Assembly: GCF_026914185.1 (NCBI RefSeq)
Contig: NC_070561.1
Coordinates: forward strand, 7,874,001-7,938,000
Length of the DNA stretch: 64,000 nt
Direction: 5' to 3'
DNA from: Puccinia triticina
Lineage: Eukaryota; Basidiomycota; Pucciniomycetes; Pucciniales; Pucciniaceae
The notes beneath the pieces were generated by a model. That model did not search any database. It was given only the letters and a program-made list of their open reading frames with translations, and was not told where the DNA came from. Both the position numbers and the translations under genes were made by a program. Positions 1 to 11,559 of the stretch are shown here, one piece after another. Positions within the stretch are counted from its first letter, which is position 1. Every line of letters starts with the position of its first letter.

Positions 1-146
1 ATGTCTATCAGTATTTTCACAACTCCGCTGCGCTGACTTGGACTGCGGAAAATGGTTCGCTTTGCTTACCTTTTTCCGCAGCTAGTTTAGCTCCCGACAC
101 CTTCCTCAATTTATGAGGACGATGCCGTTCACCTAGACTGATAATC

Positions 147-1193
147 TCACATGGTCAAGAGAATGATACCATCAACCCCCAGGCAATGATATACTTTGTC
201 AATCTTGAGCGGCCCCATTGGCATAGGGATTTTCACACTGCCAATTTCCAAGACCAATATGTTACAATCAGACACAGTAAGATAGAAATTTTGAGGCATG
301 ATCAGCTTCTTCTCAGATTTTAATACAGTGGAGTTGCTGCTTACATTTTCCAACACTACTGAATCAACACTTGGTCAGAGACATTGGGAATTTTCACTTG
401 TTGGAGGCAATTGCCAGAACCTTCAGGTCAAGGTGGTGGGCGGTATTTCTATCCTTGGGACTTTTAATCAGCATTGGGTGGATTGATCCGTTTTGTGGCC
501 ACATACCTCCAGAATTCTGCAAAGTCAGCATATCCCCATATTTGTTGAACAGGGTATCAGACTTTCCCTTCCCTTTGAAGTGCACTGCCTTTTCAGAGAC
601 AGTTTATGTTGTGCACGGGGAGCTTGATTGCCCCCTTGTTGAGGGTCAACGTAGCGGGGTTGTGATTGGACTGCTTGAATGCAGTCAAGGTCCATTGCCA
701 TTGGGTCAATGTTTGTGGCAGGGGTGGAACTGGTCAGAGCTGGTACACCGGACTTGTTACACAGCTGATTGGCAGCAAACTGGATAATGGTGGACACATC
801 ATCAAATGGGGGTGCTTCTTTTCTGTTCAATTTTTAGCTGATTTAGAACTCAAAATTCATTGGCTTCACATTGGCAGGTGGGACAAAATAGGTTTGGAGG
901 AATATTCCAAAAGCCTTGTCCCAAGTCAGCTTGAGTTGGGACAACTCAAACTTGAGCTTTTCCCATACCAACAGTGTGATGCAATTTGCCAGGGTCCTGT
1001 TGTTGATGAGGGCGACCACTTCACCCAGGAGCTCAATTTTCTGGCAATGGTCCAATTGAGAGAATTTTTTCTGTAGAAAGACAAAAATCTCCTTTGGTGA
1101 ATTGAGATTTGAGGTTTCCAAGATATTGCCCAGGCCATCAGCAACAGGGTTGCAAATAATACTCACAATGGTGGAAGCCTCATGAATGGTCAA
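147..1193 (-). pseudogene. Decayed Copia gag/protease remnant
   Basis: Minus-strand frames, in order from 1193 down, read as a Copia-type gag (UBN2-like helical stretch around 850-1190), a low-complexity linker (525-830), then a piece resembling the segment just after a Copia protease active site (147-356, ending in a motif like GPLKIDKVYHCLGVDG). The pieces lie in different frames and are broken by stops, so the copy is dead. No zinc knuckle or catalytic Asp-Ser-Gly is intact. The hAT element at 1313-7402 lies immediately upstream in gene orientation and probably inserted into this relic. The family assignment rests on motif resemblance only. Confidence 0.6.
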
Positions 1194-1520
1194 GGTATTG
1201 AAGTTTTCTGGCTTATTGATGAACAGTACTTGATGGACAAGGATTTGTCAAAGTGTCCTATTGAGTGCTGCTTCCCAGACCGGGAAATGATGCAGGAGAT
1301 AACGCAGTGCACTAGAGAATGTCGACCGGTACCCGTTTTGGGGTACCTGGCACCCTTGTGCTGGTACCGCCTGCACCTGACCCGCACCTGTCCAGCGGTG
1401 CCGGATGCCTGTTTTTTGGCAAAAAGACCCCACCCCTGGTCCACTTCAAATATGGATATGTAGATATGTGATGTTGCTCAGCAACCCACCAAATCTGTCC
1501 ACCAACCCTCAACCAATGTC

Positions 1521-2415
1521 ATGCCTCCCACCCGCAAACAAAAAACATCAACGCAGGACCATTCACCCAAGGAGGGAAACAACCCAAACAGTTCTCAGGC
1601 CAAATCAGTAATTTTTCCCGCTAAGAGATTGACTGACAAGGAAGAGCTGATACATTTTTTTATCTCAATGACTAAATCCAACCAAGCCTTATTCTAATTC
1701 TAAGTTCTTTCCACGTAGAATGAGCTCAGAAGATAGCTGCAAATTCTGTCAGTTCAAGCTACCAGTCATATCATGTACCCAAACTTTCCGGCCAAAAAGA
1801 CAAGTACGGCCAGAGGATGATTGCATATACTTGCAAAATGTAAGTGAAGATTTTGCAAGTATATGCATATTATTCCAAACGGATGACCAAAACCAATTTC
1901 AGATGCGGCTCCAAGATCAACTGACCTACCTCAGATTTGTCTTGTAGAAATCTTGTGAAGCACGCATCAATTTGCCAACGTAAAGAAAAAGAAAGCAAAG
2001 AAAACAAAAATTTGGCTGATCTAGGATTTACAGGAAGTGGGAACATCCATCCAAAGGAGGTAAGAACTTCCCTATAAAACTCCCTAATCAGAATTTTCAG
2101 ATTTGAGATTGATCAGAGATTTTTGGATGATCTAGGTGCCCCAGTTGTGTGCCATCTGGTGCGCCAAAGCCGCACGGCCATTTTTGGCCTTGACCAACGC
2201 AAGCCATAAAGCTATCCTTCATCATACGGTTGTCAAGAACTTACCGACCCCACGCGGTGTATCAAATGACATCCATATGGTCTACTCGGCTATACAAAAC
2301 AACTACCGTGATGTTTTGAATGTCCGTGCTCCCATTTCTTTTCATTTATCTAAATTAACTTACGGGAATGTTTTTACTTTTTGTAGGTGCATAATGGTGC
2401 AATGTATTTGGGCGT
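1521..2415 (+). pseudogene. hAT transposase, 5' part (split gene)
   Basis: An ATG at 1521 opens a 58-codon exon (MPPTRKQKTS...) of the basic, Ser/Thr-rich kind seen at the start of fungal hAT transposases. A later exon from about 2134 encodes a segment with WCAKAARPF, HHTVVKNLPTPRGVSNDIHMVY and then NGAMYLGV. This corresponds to the N-terminal helical domain leading into the first strand of the RNase-H-like catalytic fold. The reading stops at the solo LTR at 2416, directly before the first catalytic aspartate, which is found at 4992 on the other side. The sequence at 1720-1947 is open, but I could not place it in the family. Confidence 0.6.
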
Positions 2416-2763
2416 TGTGAGAACTCCTTTGGGATGGGTGGCAGTTCTGCAAGGGGGAAATACCAGTAATAATATTTCGAAGATGTAAGAAGCTATTACA
2501 ACTGTTACAGGTAGTTTGAAAGACCTGCCCCTCTATGATACTACACAAGTGCTATCACAACAAATTTATTTATTGTTGTGGCAAACTAATGATAGAGAAA
2601 ACTATGTGCAGCAGTCTCTTATCAGACCTAGATCAAACTTGAATTCAGTGGAAAGTGGATTTTGTATGGGAAATGGAGTTGGGGTGGTTTACAGCAGCCT
2701 TGAGTCAGATGATGGAAATTAGTCTTAAAGTAAGATATGTTTTATATGGTTTTATATGTTTGT

Positions 2764-3806
2764 TAGAGATCGCCAAGTGGACCCGTGCGCAGGTACCCGG
2801 CACCCGTGGGCGGGTACCCGCCACATGGCGTCGGGTACCCGCGCGCAGGTGCCGTGTACGGGTCCGGGTGCGGGATTTCGGGCAAAAAAGCACCAGGTAC
2901 CCAGATACCCGCCAAAAATACCCGCAGCAGGCAGGTCTTCCAGGTACACGGGTACCCGCTGTTACGGTCACCGAGGGGGTTGATTCCTCGAGATGACCGG
3001 GACAGATCCTGGTCATCAAGGGGAATCAGCCCTCTCGATGACCGGGACAGACCCCGGTCATCGAGAGGAATAATACAGCCCTCTTGATGACCGCATCAAG
3101 AAGAATCAGCCCTCCCAATGACCAGGATCTGTCCTGGTCATCGGGAGGGTTGTTTTCTCTCGATGACCGGGACAGATTTTGGTCATCGGGAGGAATCAAC
3201 CCTCTCGATGACCGGGACAGACCCCGGTCATTGAGAGGAATTGAACCCTCTAGGTGACCCAGACAGATCTTGGTCATCAAGGGGAATCAGCCCTCCCGAT
3301 GACCAGGACAGGACCCGGTCATCAAGAGGAAACAACCCTCTCGATGACCGTGACAGAACCCGGTCATCGTGAGGAAACAACCCTCTCGATGACCGGGAAA
3401 GAACCCGCTCATCGAGAGGGTTGTTTCCTCTCAATGACTGGGACAGACCCCGGTCATCAAAAGGAAACAAGCCTCTCGATGAGCGGGGTCTATCCCAGTA
3501 ATCAAGAGGAACCATCACTCCTGATGACCAGGATCTGTCCCGTTCATCGATAGGAAACAACCCTCCCAATGACTGGGACAGAGCCCGGTCATTGGGAGGA
3601 ACCATCACTCCCAATGAACAGTCTGTAGCTGTCATCGAGTGAGGGTGTTGGATAAAAAAAAGCACAAGTACCCGTGGTACCCGCAAAAAGTACCGCCGGT
3701 ACCCGCCCGCGGGTGCCGTGTACGGGTACGGGTGTCTGAATATCACAAAAAACACCGTGGGTACCCGGACACGCGGCGGGTACCCGGGTCCACTTGGCGA
3801 TCTCTA
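2764..3806. mobile_element. Non-autonomous hAT-type element with hairpin array
   Basis: Terminal inverted repeats begin TAGAGATCGCCAAGTGGACC, and the right end is the exact inverse. The flanking duplication ATGTTTGT is perfect (2756-2763 and 3807-3814); 8 bp is the hAT length. About 100-180 bp inside each end is packed with GGTACCCG and GGGTACC words. The interior (2985-3660) is an array of short hairpins. There is no coding sequence: open frames through the array are by-products of its periodicity. It is inserted in the solo LTR at 2416-4987. Confidence 0.85.
2985..3660. repeat. Array of TCGATGACCGGG hairpin units
   Basis: More than fifteen imperfect copies of a unit of about 35-60 bp are present. 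The typical unit is CTCGATGACCGGG, a 5-7 base loop such as ACAGA, then CCCGGTCATCGAG, followed by a spacer such as AGGAATCAACC or AGGAAACAACC. Each unit is a hairpin with a stem of about 12-13 bp. Unit edges also pair with neighbours, so the array can fold at several scales. Sequence changes in one arm are sometimes matched in the other. The same unit appears at 15070-15830 in an element with different ends. Confidence 0.85.
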
Positions 3807-4175
3807 ATGTTTGTGATGTGAAAGCAGAGATAAACTGATACAAGACTTCTGAGAGAACTGATGTTATATGTGAACTATTCAAAGTGTCTTTGACCTCTTC
3901 CTTAACCTTCAGTTAAGAGCAAAATTGGTTAAGATCACTTTGACTTGTTAAGAGCACAAGTGGGTGATGCTTGCTACGTGACTACTCAGAACTACTCTGG
4001 GGAATGAAAGATGTTAATGGGCAACTTGATTGAGATCACACTGCTGGATTTTATGTGGATGTGACTAGTAACTCTGAGTGAGATGTGTGTTCTGGTTAGG
4101 ATTGCCTGAGTGGCATGCTGAAACTGAGGAGGGAAAATCTCCTCCTTTTATAGTAAAATATGAGGGATTTTTGCT

Positions 4176-4393
4176 GCACTGCCAGCATATTTGGCTGGGA
4201 TGAAGTCATCCCAGTTTAACTGGGATGCACTCAACCAATTTTAAATGGGTTGATCTCATCCAAGGAAATATAAACCCAAGGGGGGTACCTTGGATTTATA
4301 TTTCATCAGTTGAGATCAACCAAGTTTAAATTGGTTGATTTCATCCCAGTTTAACTGGGATAACCTCAACCCAGCCAATTATGCTGGCAGTGC
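4176..4393. mobile_element. Foldback element, GCACTGCC family, copy 1
   Basis: The ends are GCACTGCCAGCATA and its inverse. Internally it is almost fully palindromic: CATCCCAGTTTAACTGGGATG repeats, then an inverted pair of ATATAAACCCAAGG and CCTTGGATTTATAT around GGGGTA. The related solo LTR at 36485-37783 lacks it (the empty counterpart lies near 37258-37285), which proves mobility. Only one or two bases appear duplicated at the junction. Other copies lie at 8363-8580 and 36038-36120. Confidence 0.75.
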
Positions 4394-4991
4394 TGGTGGG
4401 GATCCTTGTGAGGGATTTTTGCTGGTGTGACCACCATACAGGTGCCCATGTGGTGATGGTACCCACGTGGTTGTGGTTGTGGTGCCTATATGGTGTCCAC
4501 GTGGTTGTGGTGTCCATGTGGTGGTGTCCATGGAGCCTACACAATTATGGATGTGTCCACAGGTAGAGCCATGCTGTGGTACTGGGGTGGAGCCAAACAA
4601 CAACCCTGGAGGTGTCCACAGGTGGAACCATGCCGTGGTGTGTGGGTGGAGCCAAACAACAATCATGGAGTTGTCCACAGGTGTAACCATGCCATGGGCA
4701 GCGCCAAACCACGCCACTACATAAACTATAAATATGTCCTTGATTCTAATTCTATACTATTTACTATCAAAATATCTCTACAGTATGTAATTATGCTTAT
4801 GAACACAGTATAATACTAGTAACTTTTGACTGAGTGCAGCTAGCCTAGTGGTTCCAGTGAGTGACTAGGGTTTAAATGACCTGTAGAATTAAATTATGCA
4901 ATAATACATCTAGAAATATTTCTCCTTATCAATAGTAAACTGTGACTTTATGTGATTTGATAATTGAAACACATTTGGCACACCACAGCAT

Positions 4992-7143
4992 TGACAAATG
5001 GCAATCCCCAAACGGACTTGACATTTTAGGCATTTTCATCTACCGATTAGTCAAAGGATCTGGCCCGGTCAATTTGGAGGCAATGCCGTTAGACTTCATT
5101 CACTTGTCTAAAAGCCACACTGGCAAGTACCTGGCCAAGACGGTACATTTAGTTGTGGAGAAATTTGGAATCAAAGATAAGGTCAGCCAAGATTTACTGG
5201 ATTGTCTTGTTCTATTGGAATGCTAATATCTTCCTATTGACCAATAACTCTTCTTCAGATATGTGGAATTGTGACCAACATTGCCAAGAATAATGAGGTA
5301 ATGGTCAGGGAGCTCAAGAAGCTCAAGTGGCATTGCTTTAAAGGTGATGCACAATGGATCAGGTGTTTTGCTCACATACTAAACCTTATTGTCCAAGCTG
5401 TACTCTACCCTTTTGGAACTCAGAAAAAGAAAGGTGCTACCAAAGATCTGGTATCAAACTCTGATGGGAATGATTCAGATGATGACATCACCAAACCGCA
5501 AATTAAATTGTAACTTTCATTTTCAGTTCTTGTATTGTTTGATGCTGATTTTTCTCTCAAATGCTAGGCTTCCACGCGGGTACAATGCCATGACCTTGCA
5601 AGATTACAAATACTTCAGCTGTTCTGACTCAAATTCTGAATCCCTTGGTGAGGCTGATATCAAAAATGCTAGTGAAGAAGATGAGGATGATTGCTACACA
5701 TCTGTCTCCTGCAAACAGAGCCTAGCAAAAGTTTGTATTTTTTTAAGTATATGATTTATTCATTTCATTGATTGTTTAATTTACTACAGTTCCGAGTAAT
5801 CGCTAAGAAATTGAGGTTTTTGCCAAATTCCAAAGCTGAATTTGTCGAGATCTGTCAGGAGAAAGGTTGTGCAACCCCTCACAACATTGAAAGGGATGTG
5901 CAAACCCAATGGAATTTGACCAGTGCACAACTAAACAGCATAATTAGATGTGAAGAAGCATTGTAAGTCTTCCTTCCTCCCGGGTTTCATGTGGAAGAAC
6001 TGACATATATTCAATCCAAGACTTGAGTGGCAGCGCCATAAAAGGCACGGTGTCAACTGTGCACATCAATTGGATGAGGGCAACTTCAAGTTGGTAAGGG
6101 ATCTAGTTGAGGTCCTTAATGTGTTTTCCAAGATCACTCTTCAACTTTTGGTGGCAGGATTGGCTCGCTTATCCAATAGAGTTATACACATCAATCAAAT
6201 CACCAAACACCTTTTGACTGTTATCAGCAAGAAGAATTACCCAGCGGCTTTGAGGAATGCCTGCGGACTTGGACTGAAAGTAAAAAATAAGTATTATAGT
6301 TTGACAGATACATCTCCTCTTTACAGGATAGCAATTTGTATGTATCTTTCTCTTCTTAATGAGAAGTTCATTACTGATACATGTTTCCAGTGCTTCACCT
6401 GTTGTTCAGAGACAAGTAATTTAGGTTGGCCAACTGGGAGCCTGAGTGGATCTCAGAAGCCATACGACTAGCGCGGGACATGTGGATATCATTTTACAAG
6501 CCAAAACCAATGGCTCCTTCCTCCTCTGCAACTGGACCAAGTGCACCTTCAAACTCCAAGGTAAAAAGACTGGTCTAATCTTTACTGGGCAAGTATCAAA
6601 TACTGAATAATGTTTCTCCACTTCTCACAGCCCAAAACCGGGATGCTTGCCAGACTGGGAGTCGCTGCAGCTGCCCAAGGGGGGGAATCCTTGTCTGACC
6701 CATTGGAAACGTGGTTAGCAGGTGGACTTGTCCTGAACGGTTTGGACCCGGTGAATCCTCTGCAGGGGTGGATCCAGCAGAAAGCTGCAGGGAACACCCA
6801 TGGCGGCCTGGTGCATATGGCTCTGGATGTCTTGGGCTGCCCAGGTGATTTAACCATCTACCTGATCATAATTTTGAAACAATCTGAATAACTTCTACTT
6901 CATTTTTTAGCAACATTGGTTGACTTCAAGAGAGCATTTAGCTTTGGACGCAATTATGTCTCATCAAAGAGGCACAGACTTGCGCACCATTCTTTAACTC
7001 ATGGCATGACTGTTGCCTTTTACTCAAAGAATAATCTTATCAAGGAAAGTATATTGCAAGAGTGGAAACAAGAAATCAAAGAGAAAAACCAGACAAAGCA
7101 GAAGGGCAAAAGAAAAATCATAGTTGTTGACAATGAAGACTAG
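4992..7143 (+). pseudogene. hAT transposase, catalytic and dimerisation parts
   Basis: Several exons with short introns follow the order of a hAT transposase: DKWQSPNGLDILG with the first catalytic Asp (4992), the helix ending HTGKYLAKTV, CGIVTNIAKNNEV (5257-5295), QWIRCFAHILNL (5350-5390), an acidic stretch (EDEDD), an insertion domain (5800-6300), and the C-terminal dimerisation block DPLETWLAGG...GGLVHMALDVLGCP...RAFSFGRNYVSSKRHRLAHHS (6698-7000), ending in a lysine-rich tail. The usual TDNA motif reads TNIA here, losing the second acidic residue. The usual conserved glutamate before RAFSFGR is a lysine. With the LTR split, this copy cannot encode an active enzyme. Confidence 0.75.
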
Positions 7144-7410
7144 TCAAAAACAGCTGCTGAATAGGTCATGTGACATGGACATGCTCAATATTGATACATT
7201 TCTTTTTTTTTAAAAAGTATCTATGAAGTCCCTTAGGACTGAGTGAGAGATTTTCCAAAAAAAAAAACCCCGGCAGGTACCGCAGGTACCCCCCAAAAAG
7301 ACCTCTGGTACCCGTCCGGCGGTGCCGGGTGCCTGATTTTGGAAAAAAACACATGGGTACCGGTGGTGCAACCAGTACCCGGGTCCGTTTCAACATTCTA
7401 TAAAGTGAAC

Positions 7411-8339
7411 TGAAAGCCGGCTTTTAAACTATAAGATGTGTGAGCAAATTTGAACTGGAAAATACAGACCCTTTGCAATCAGCTATTGGCACTGACAAAA
7501 TCCCAGCTCCTATATGGGTGAATTGCATGAGAAAAAACGGGAAACAACAAATACTAACCTGAATGATATAGACCTGTCGCGGTCAGCTATCAGCACTGGA
7601 AAAATCCCAGCTCCTACCTTGACAAGGAAAAGATATTGGAGCTGGGTGCGGGATTGGCCATACTATGTACTAGATACAAGACCTAACTGGTTGGTAATAT
7701 ACAAGGTTCTACCTGCTAGGTTTAGAATTGAAGTACATGATTATGTTGTATGGGTTTTTGGCATCTTGATTATACCTGTTTCTGCCATAGTAATCCAACA
7801 AAAATGCCTCTCTTAACACTCCTATTTGTCTCAGTGATCTCAATGAAAATCAGCCAACAGATACTGTCAAGTTAGATCTACTCCAAAAATACCAAATTCT
7901 TCCTTCTTCCTTGGATCTCAGTAGGTTGGGGGTGTGACAAGCGGTGCCAAAGTGGCACCACTGGAAGTGTTAGATCAGGCCAATGTGGTGACTTATATTG
8001 ACAAGCGTGATAGAATGTCCACTTGGAAATAGCGTGGGCGTGAATGCACACAGGGCTGAGCTCAGTGTGCATTTGGTGACATAAGCACTGAGGATGATGC
8101 CATATAAGCACAACAGAAAAGCTTATGGAAAGTCACATGCACAGATTGTACAATATTTGGATTGCAGACTGTGGAGTTTGGATTGGGTCTCAGGAAACCC
8201 CTCCTCCCCCCTGCCCCCCCCCCCCCCCCCCCCCCCTCCCCCTCCTCCCCCATTCCTGAAAACACTGTGCACATTTTGTGCAAGCCCGGGAATTTCAATA
8301 TTTTTTGGTGTAAAAATATCCCAAAAGAAAGTTAAAAAC
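7411..8339. other. Intergenic, repeat debris
   Basis: No gene is recognised. Two copies of a motif CAGCTAT..GCACTG..AAAATCCCAGCTCCTA lie at about 7480-7512 and 7586-7618. An LTR fragment follows at 7984-8190. A run of 23 cytosines sits at about 8214-8236 and may be miscounted in the assembly. Confidence 0.5.
7984..8190 (+). repeat. Truncated LTR fragment, TGTGGTGATT family
   Basis: It begins TGTGGTGACTTATATTG and follows the first ~200 bp of the solo LTR at 48464-49356, including GTGACATAAGCACTGAGGAT and AAAGCTTATGGAAAGTCA, then diverges. A third fragment lies inverted at about 45890-46116. Confidence 0.6.
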
Positions 8340-9010
8340 TAGAGATGCAACAAGTAGACCCGGCACTGCCAACATAATTGGCTAGGTTGAGGGTATCCCA
8401 GTTGAACTGGGATGACCTCAACCAATTTAAACTTGGTTGATCTCAACTGATGAAATATAAATCCAAGGTACCCCCCTTGGGTTCATATTTCATTGGATGA
8501 GATCAACCCATTTTAAATTGGTTGAGTGCATCCCAGTTAAACTGGGATGTCTTCATCCCAGTCAAACATGCTGGCAGTGCGGGTAGTGGTACTGCCTGTT
8601 TTTTTCGCCCAAAACAGAAACCCGGACCCGGACACGCCTGGGCGGCCAGGGGCGGGTACCCGGGTATTTTTTGCGGGCACCCGCCAGTACCTGCTGATCA
8701 GTGAGCAGCGGCCTCCGCGACCATTCCCGCGATGACTGCGGCGCCAAGAGCATGACCAGCGACCCCGCGTGCTCCTCCCCCGGAGCGCCAGCTGGGCCTG
8801 TTTGCCTTCGGCGCGGACCCCAATTCTCTGTAACCCTCCTCGGGACCCCTGCTGCCCCCCACCAGGGTAGGTGGTACGGCGGGTACTCGCGGATGTACCT
8901 GGGTACTGTCAAAAAAACCCAATAAAAACCCACACCCAGACCTGCACTTGGTACCCGCCCACCTGATGAGTACCCGCCGGCGGGTGCGGGGTAACCATAT
9001 TGCATCTCTA
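8340..9010. mobile_element. Non-autonomous hAT-type element
   Basis: The ends are TAGAGATGCAA and its exact inverse TTGCATCTCTA. The flanking 8-bp duplication TTAAAAAC is perfect (8332-8339 and 9011-9018). The right part is rich in GGTACCCGC and CGGGTACC words. The left part is interrupted by the GCACTGCC foldback at 8363-8580. No transposase is present. The duplication length and TAGAGAT ends place it with the element at 2764 and the hAT at 1313. Confidence 0.85.
8363..8580. mobile_element. Foldback element, GCACTGCC family, copy 2
   Basis: It has the same architecture and nearly the same length as the copy at 4176-4393, with ends GCACTGCCAACATA and CATGCTGGCAGTGC, in the opposite internal orientation. 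It sits 23 bp inside the hAT-type element at 8340-9010, so it arrived later or travelled inside it. Confidence 0.75.
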
Positions 9011-9339
9011 TTAAAAACCACCTGTGACATGAATGATGATTATCTTGAATAATAGATTCTCTTGAACTTCTTTCCTCTTAGAAACATTCTGAAAAAGCTT
9101 GAATGATTATTCTGCAGCACCAAAAATCACCTAGCCACCAGCAAATGAATTCCAAGTAATCAGGTTGTTAAAAGTTATATGAATTTGAAATTATGCTTTT
9201 AGAACTTAAAAAGGAACCCCAACTTGATAATCAAAAAAGGAAGAATAATATAAGCAGCTAGAGAGAAGGTAAGTGATATTGAAAATAGTAGAATGAATGA
9301 CAGAGCCATGCACATGCAAGAGGTAGAAAGAACATCTTT

Positions 9340-11550
9340 TCATGGAAAGAAATTATTAATCCAATTTTCAACCAACTTCTTTACATTGGGTAAAATTTCC
9401 AATTCTGAAGGAAATTCAATCCAAACTGATTCCCAATTGGTCTTGCCATCCTTGCTTGTATTTTTTTCTTTCAAAACTTTTATCAAATCCAACATTTTTG
9501 CATCTAGACCATGTGATCCAACCCTCAATTCTTCTGCCTTTTGTTCTTGAAGAAGGGTAAAAATTTCTGTGTTCACATTTACTTTTTCTTTCATATCATT
9601 CATCTGCTGCTCTGGATTTGGACCATAGACCCATATTAGATGGCTGCCTCTGTCACATAATTGGTTGAGTTTCTGGTCATACTCTTCTCCAAATGTTTTC
9701 CTTAACCAATGAAGATCCGCAGATTGATGCCAGCTGATTTCCATAATCCAGCCTTTTCGGGAGACAATTCTGTTGAGATTTTCAATATGCATGGCAACCT
9801 TGGGCATTTTCAATGATTTTATGTACATATTGTTTTTCCCCAAGCCAAGAAAATGAATGAAGTGGAATACATTCCAGACATTGACTCCATTATGTTTTTC
9901 TGCCTGCTTCAGGTCTTCCAGTATTTCCTGGGATAGGTACCAGCTTGGTTGCCTTTTCCCAAGATCATCTGCCACTTGGTTCCTCCGGACCACTTCAAAA
10001 AAACCAAGAATTTTTAAGAGCATTTTTTCAGCAGTACTTTTAGGATCATGGGCTTTCTTATCTAGTGGGAAGTGTTCAGGAGTACCAAACCATTGAATGA
10101 CTTCTGGAAATTCTTTCTGAATTTTGAAATACTTTTCAAATTGATCCACAAAAATAGGTTTGGGCTTCTTCCTGCCTCTAAAACTTTGCCTAATGATCAC
10201 CCAATTCTCAACAATAGTCTTCTGGACTATTTGGTTTGTTAATGTCATAATTCTCCTGTGTAGTTCATATTTGCTCATTAGAGGCTGGATAGTTCCACAG
10301 CGTTCAAGTTCAAAGAGAAAAAGATCTGCATTTGAGTTCCACAAGAATTGAAGTGTTTGGTAAGTTTCATTGCTAAGATCACAGAGAGGAAGATAATCTT
10401 GTGTATTTGAGATTTGCAACTGAGTACTCAAGGTTTGGAATGCCAAATCAGAACATGCTTTATGGTTTTTTTCCTCAAGTTCTTCTGTGGATAACTGTTC
10501 TTCTGAGTTTGACTGAATTTGAAGAATTTTCTCAACTTCTTCCGGTAAATTGTGTGATGTGTGCACCACAACACTCCATTGGCCCTTGATAACCCCAGGA
10601 TATATTTCACCAGGATTGTCTGAATGAAAGGGTTGGAAAGCTCTGTTCAATTTTTCTATTCTTGTCTCTTTCATATATTTTTCTTCTCCTTCTTGATCCT
10701 TGATGATATTTAGGACAAAATCTGAGATGATTGTAGCTGCTCCATTTTCATCTTTGGCAGTGTTCTTTATTTTTAAGTTCTTTCGGGCTAAAGATTTGTC
10801 ACCAGAAGTGCTACTGCAGTCCTGAGCATTCTCCAAAGATGACTCTACTTCATTCTCTCCAACCCCTTGCTTGTTGGCATTATTGCTTGGACTTGGAGTC
10901 CTGAAGTGCAGGAAAAATCTGGATTAGTTTTGCATTCAATCAAGATGTTTGAGTAACTGGTAAATAACCACTAGCCTTGTTTGCCCATCCATGACCTCCT
11001 TCTTCAAAGGGGGTACAGACTTTTCTCCACACACCTGTTGCAAATCTTCTTGCATTTCTTTCTTTTTCTTTCTCTTCTTATTTTTTTTTTACTTGTTCCT
11101 TGGAGTTTGCACACAGCTAGATGTTTTTTACAGCAAATATAAAAGAATATGAAACATGAGTGCGTCTATCTTTCAAGTCCATCTGATCAAATGACTAATT
11201 TTGCTTACATTTCTTCTTCCTTGCTGGGTAAACCCTCAGCCCTCAATTTTGTCTGTTCCTTCTCTTCATCCGTACTCGTAGCTTCTAGGCCTTCTGCAGT
11301 TTTTTTTATCAGGGACGTCCGCAGCCAAAGTAGGAGGAAAACTGGATGCCCCTATGCTTTGGTCAAAAAAATTCTCTTTGGCAAGTGCATTAACTTTCTT
11401 CTCGGAATCATGCAAACATTTCTGGGCACATTGTTGGGTGATCAAACCAAAGTCATTTGGAGCAAGACTTCCGGCCGTGAGGGAAGAAGGGTTACCTATT
11501 ATAAAAGTAAAAGCTATGGCCCAACGCCAAACTCGGCTGACTCCTAGCAT
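9340..11550 (-). CDS. Unidentified multi-exon protein gene
   Basis: The last exon (about 10896 down to 9340) is open for ~500 codons after an acceptor TTCAG near 10897. No family is recognised. It is rich in Glu, Lys, Asn and Trp, looks helical, and ends LVENWINNFFP. It has motifs such as HFIHFLGLGKNN and RGSHLIWVYGPNPE, and no signal peptide or membrane segment. Upstream frames look like earlier exons: a Lys-rich segment KKRKKKKEMQEDLQQVCG (about 10960-11090) and one reading STDEEKEQTKLRAEGLP (about 11205-11270). The exon at 11266-11550 leaves this frame at a run of eight A residues near 11312; one A fewer would keep it open. It could be a host gene or a non-LTR passenger. Exon borders are provisional. 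Confidence 0.5.
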
Positions 11551-11559
11551 TGCTAATTA

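Larger units (their letters stand above)
2416..4987 (+). mobile_element. Solo LTR, about 1.3 kb, carrying two nested elements
   Basis: It starts TGTGAGAACTCC and ends GGCACACCACA, with TG..CA borders. It is flanked by GCGT (2412-2415) and GCAT (4988-4991), a 4-bp duplication with one mismatch, and splits the hAT transposase at the codon before its first catalytic Asp. Without the nested 2764-3806 and 4176-4393 elements it is about 1.3 kb, the size of the related copy at 36485-37783. It shares the core TTTGAAAGACCTGCCCCTCT (near 2515) with the LTRs of the Gypsy at 19184-32953, so it belongs to a related Gypsy family. Confidence 0.7.
1313..7402 (+). mobile_element. hAT transposon, old, interrupted
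   Basis: The left end reads TAGAGAATGT and the right end is its inverse with one mismatch (ACATTCTATA). The flanks CAGTGCAC (1305-1312) and AAGTGAAC (7403-7410) match at 6 of 8 positions, as expected for a decayed 8-bp hAT duplication. Both subterminal zones (about 1325-1440 and 7260-7390) are rich in GGTACC and GGTACCCG words. Inside lies a spliced hAT transposase gene in plus orientation. A solo LTR with its own nested elements (2416-4987) splits that gene. The element is probably immobile itself, but its ends resemble the short elements at 2764, 8340 and 48429. Confidence 0.7.

Noticed and set aside
2985..3660. Possible CRISPR array
   Set aside because: Units are hairpins with variable spacing and no unique spacers, in a eukaryotic transposon with terminal inverted repeats.
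3026..3755. Long open frames on both strands with repeated RSSRGLFP-like peptides
   Set aside because: They are translations of the hairpin array in several frames; periodicity keeps them open.
8214..8236. Poly-C run as a functional element
   Set aside because: Likely a simple repeat, possibly of wrong length in the assembly.
11473..11550. Signal peptide at MLGVSRVWRWAIAFTFIIG
   Set aside because: An acceptor-like TAATAG immediately precedes GNPSSL, so the hydrophobic stretch is more likely intron than protein.
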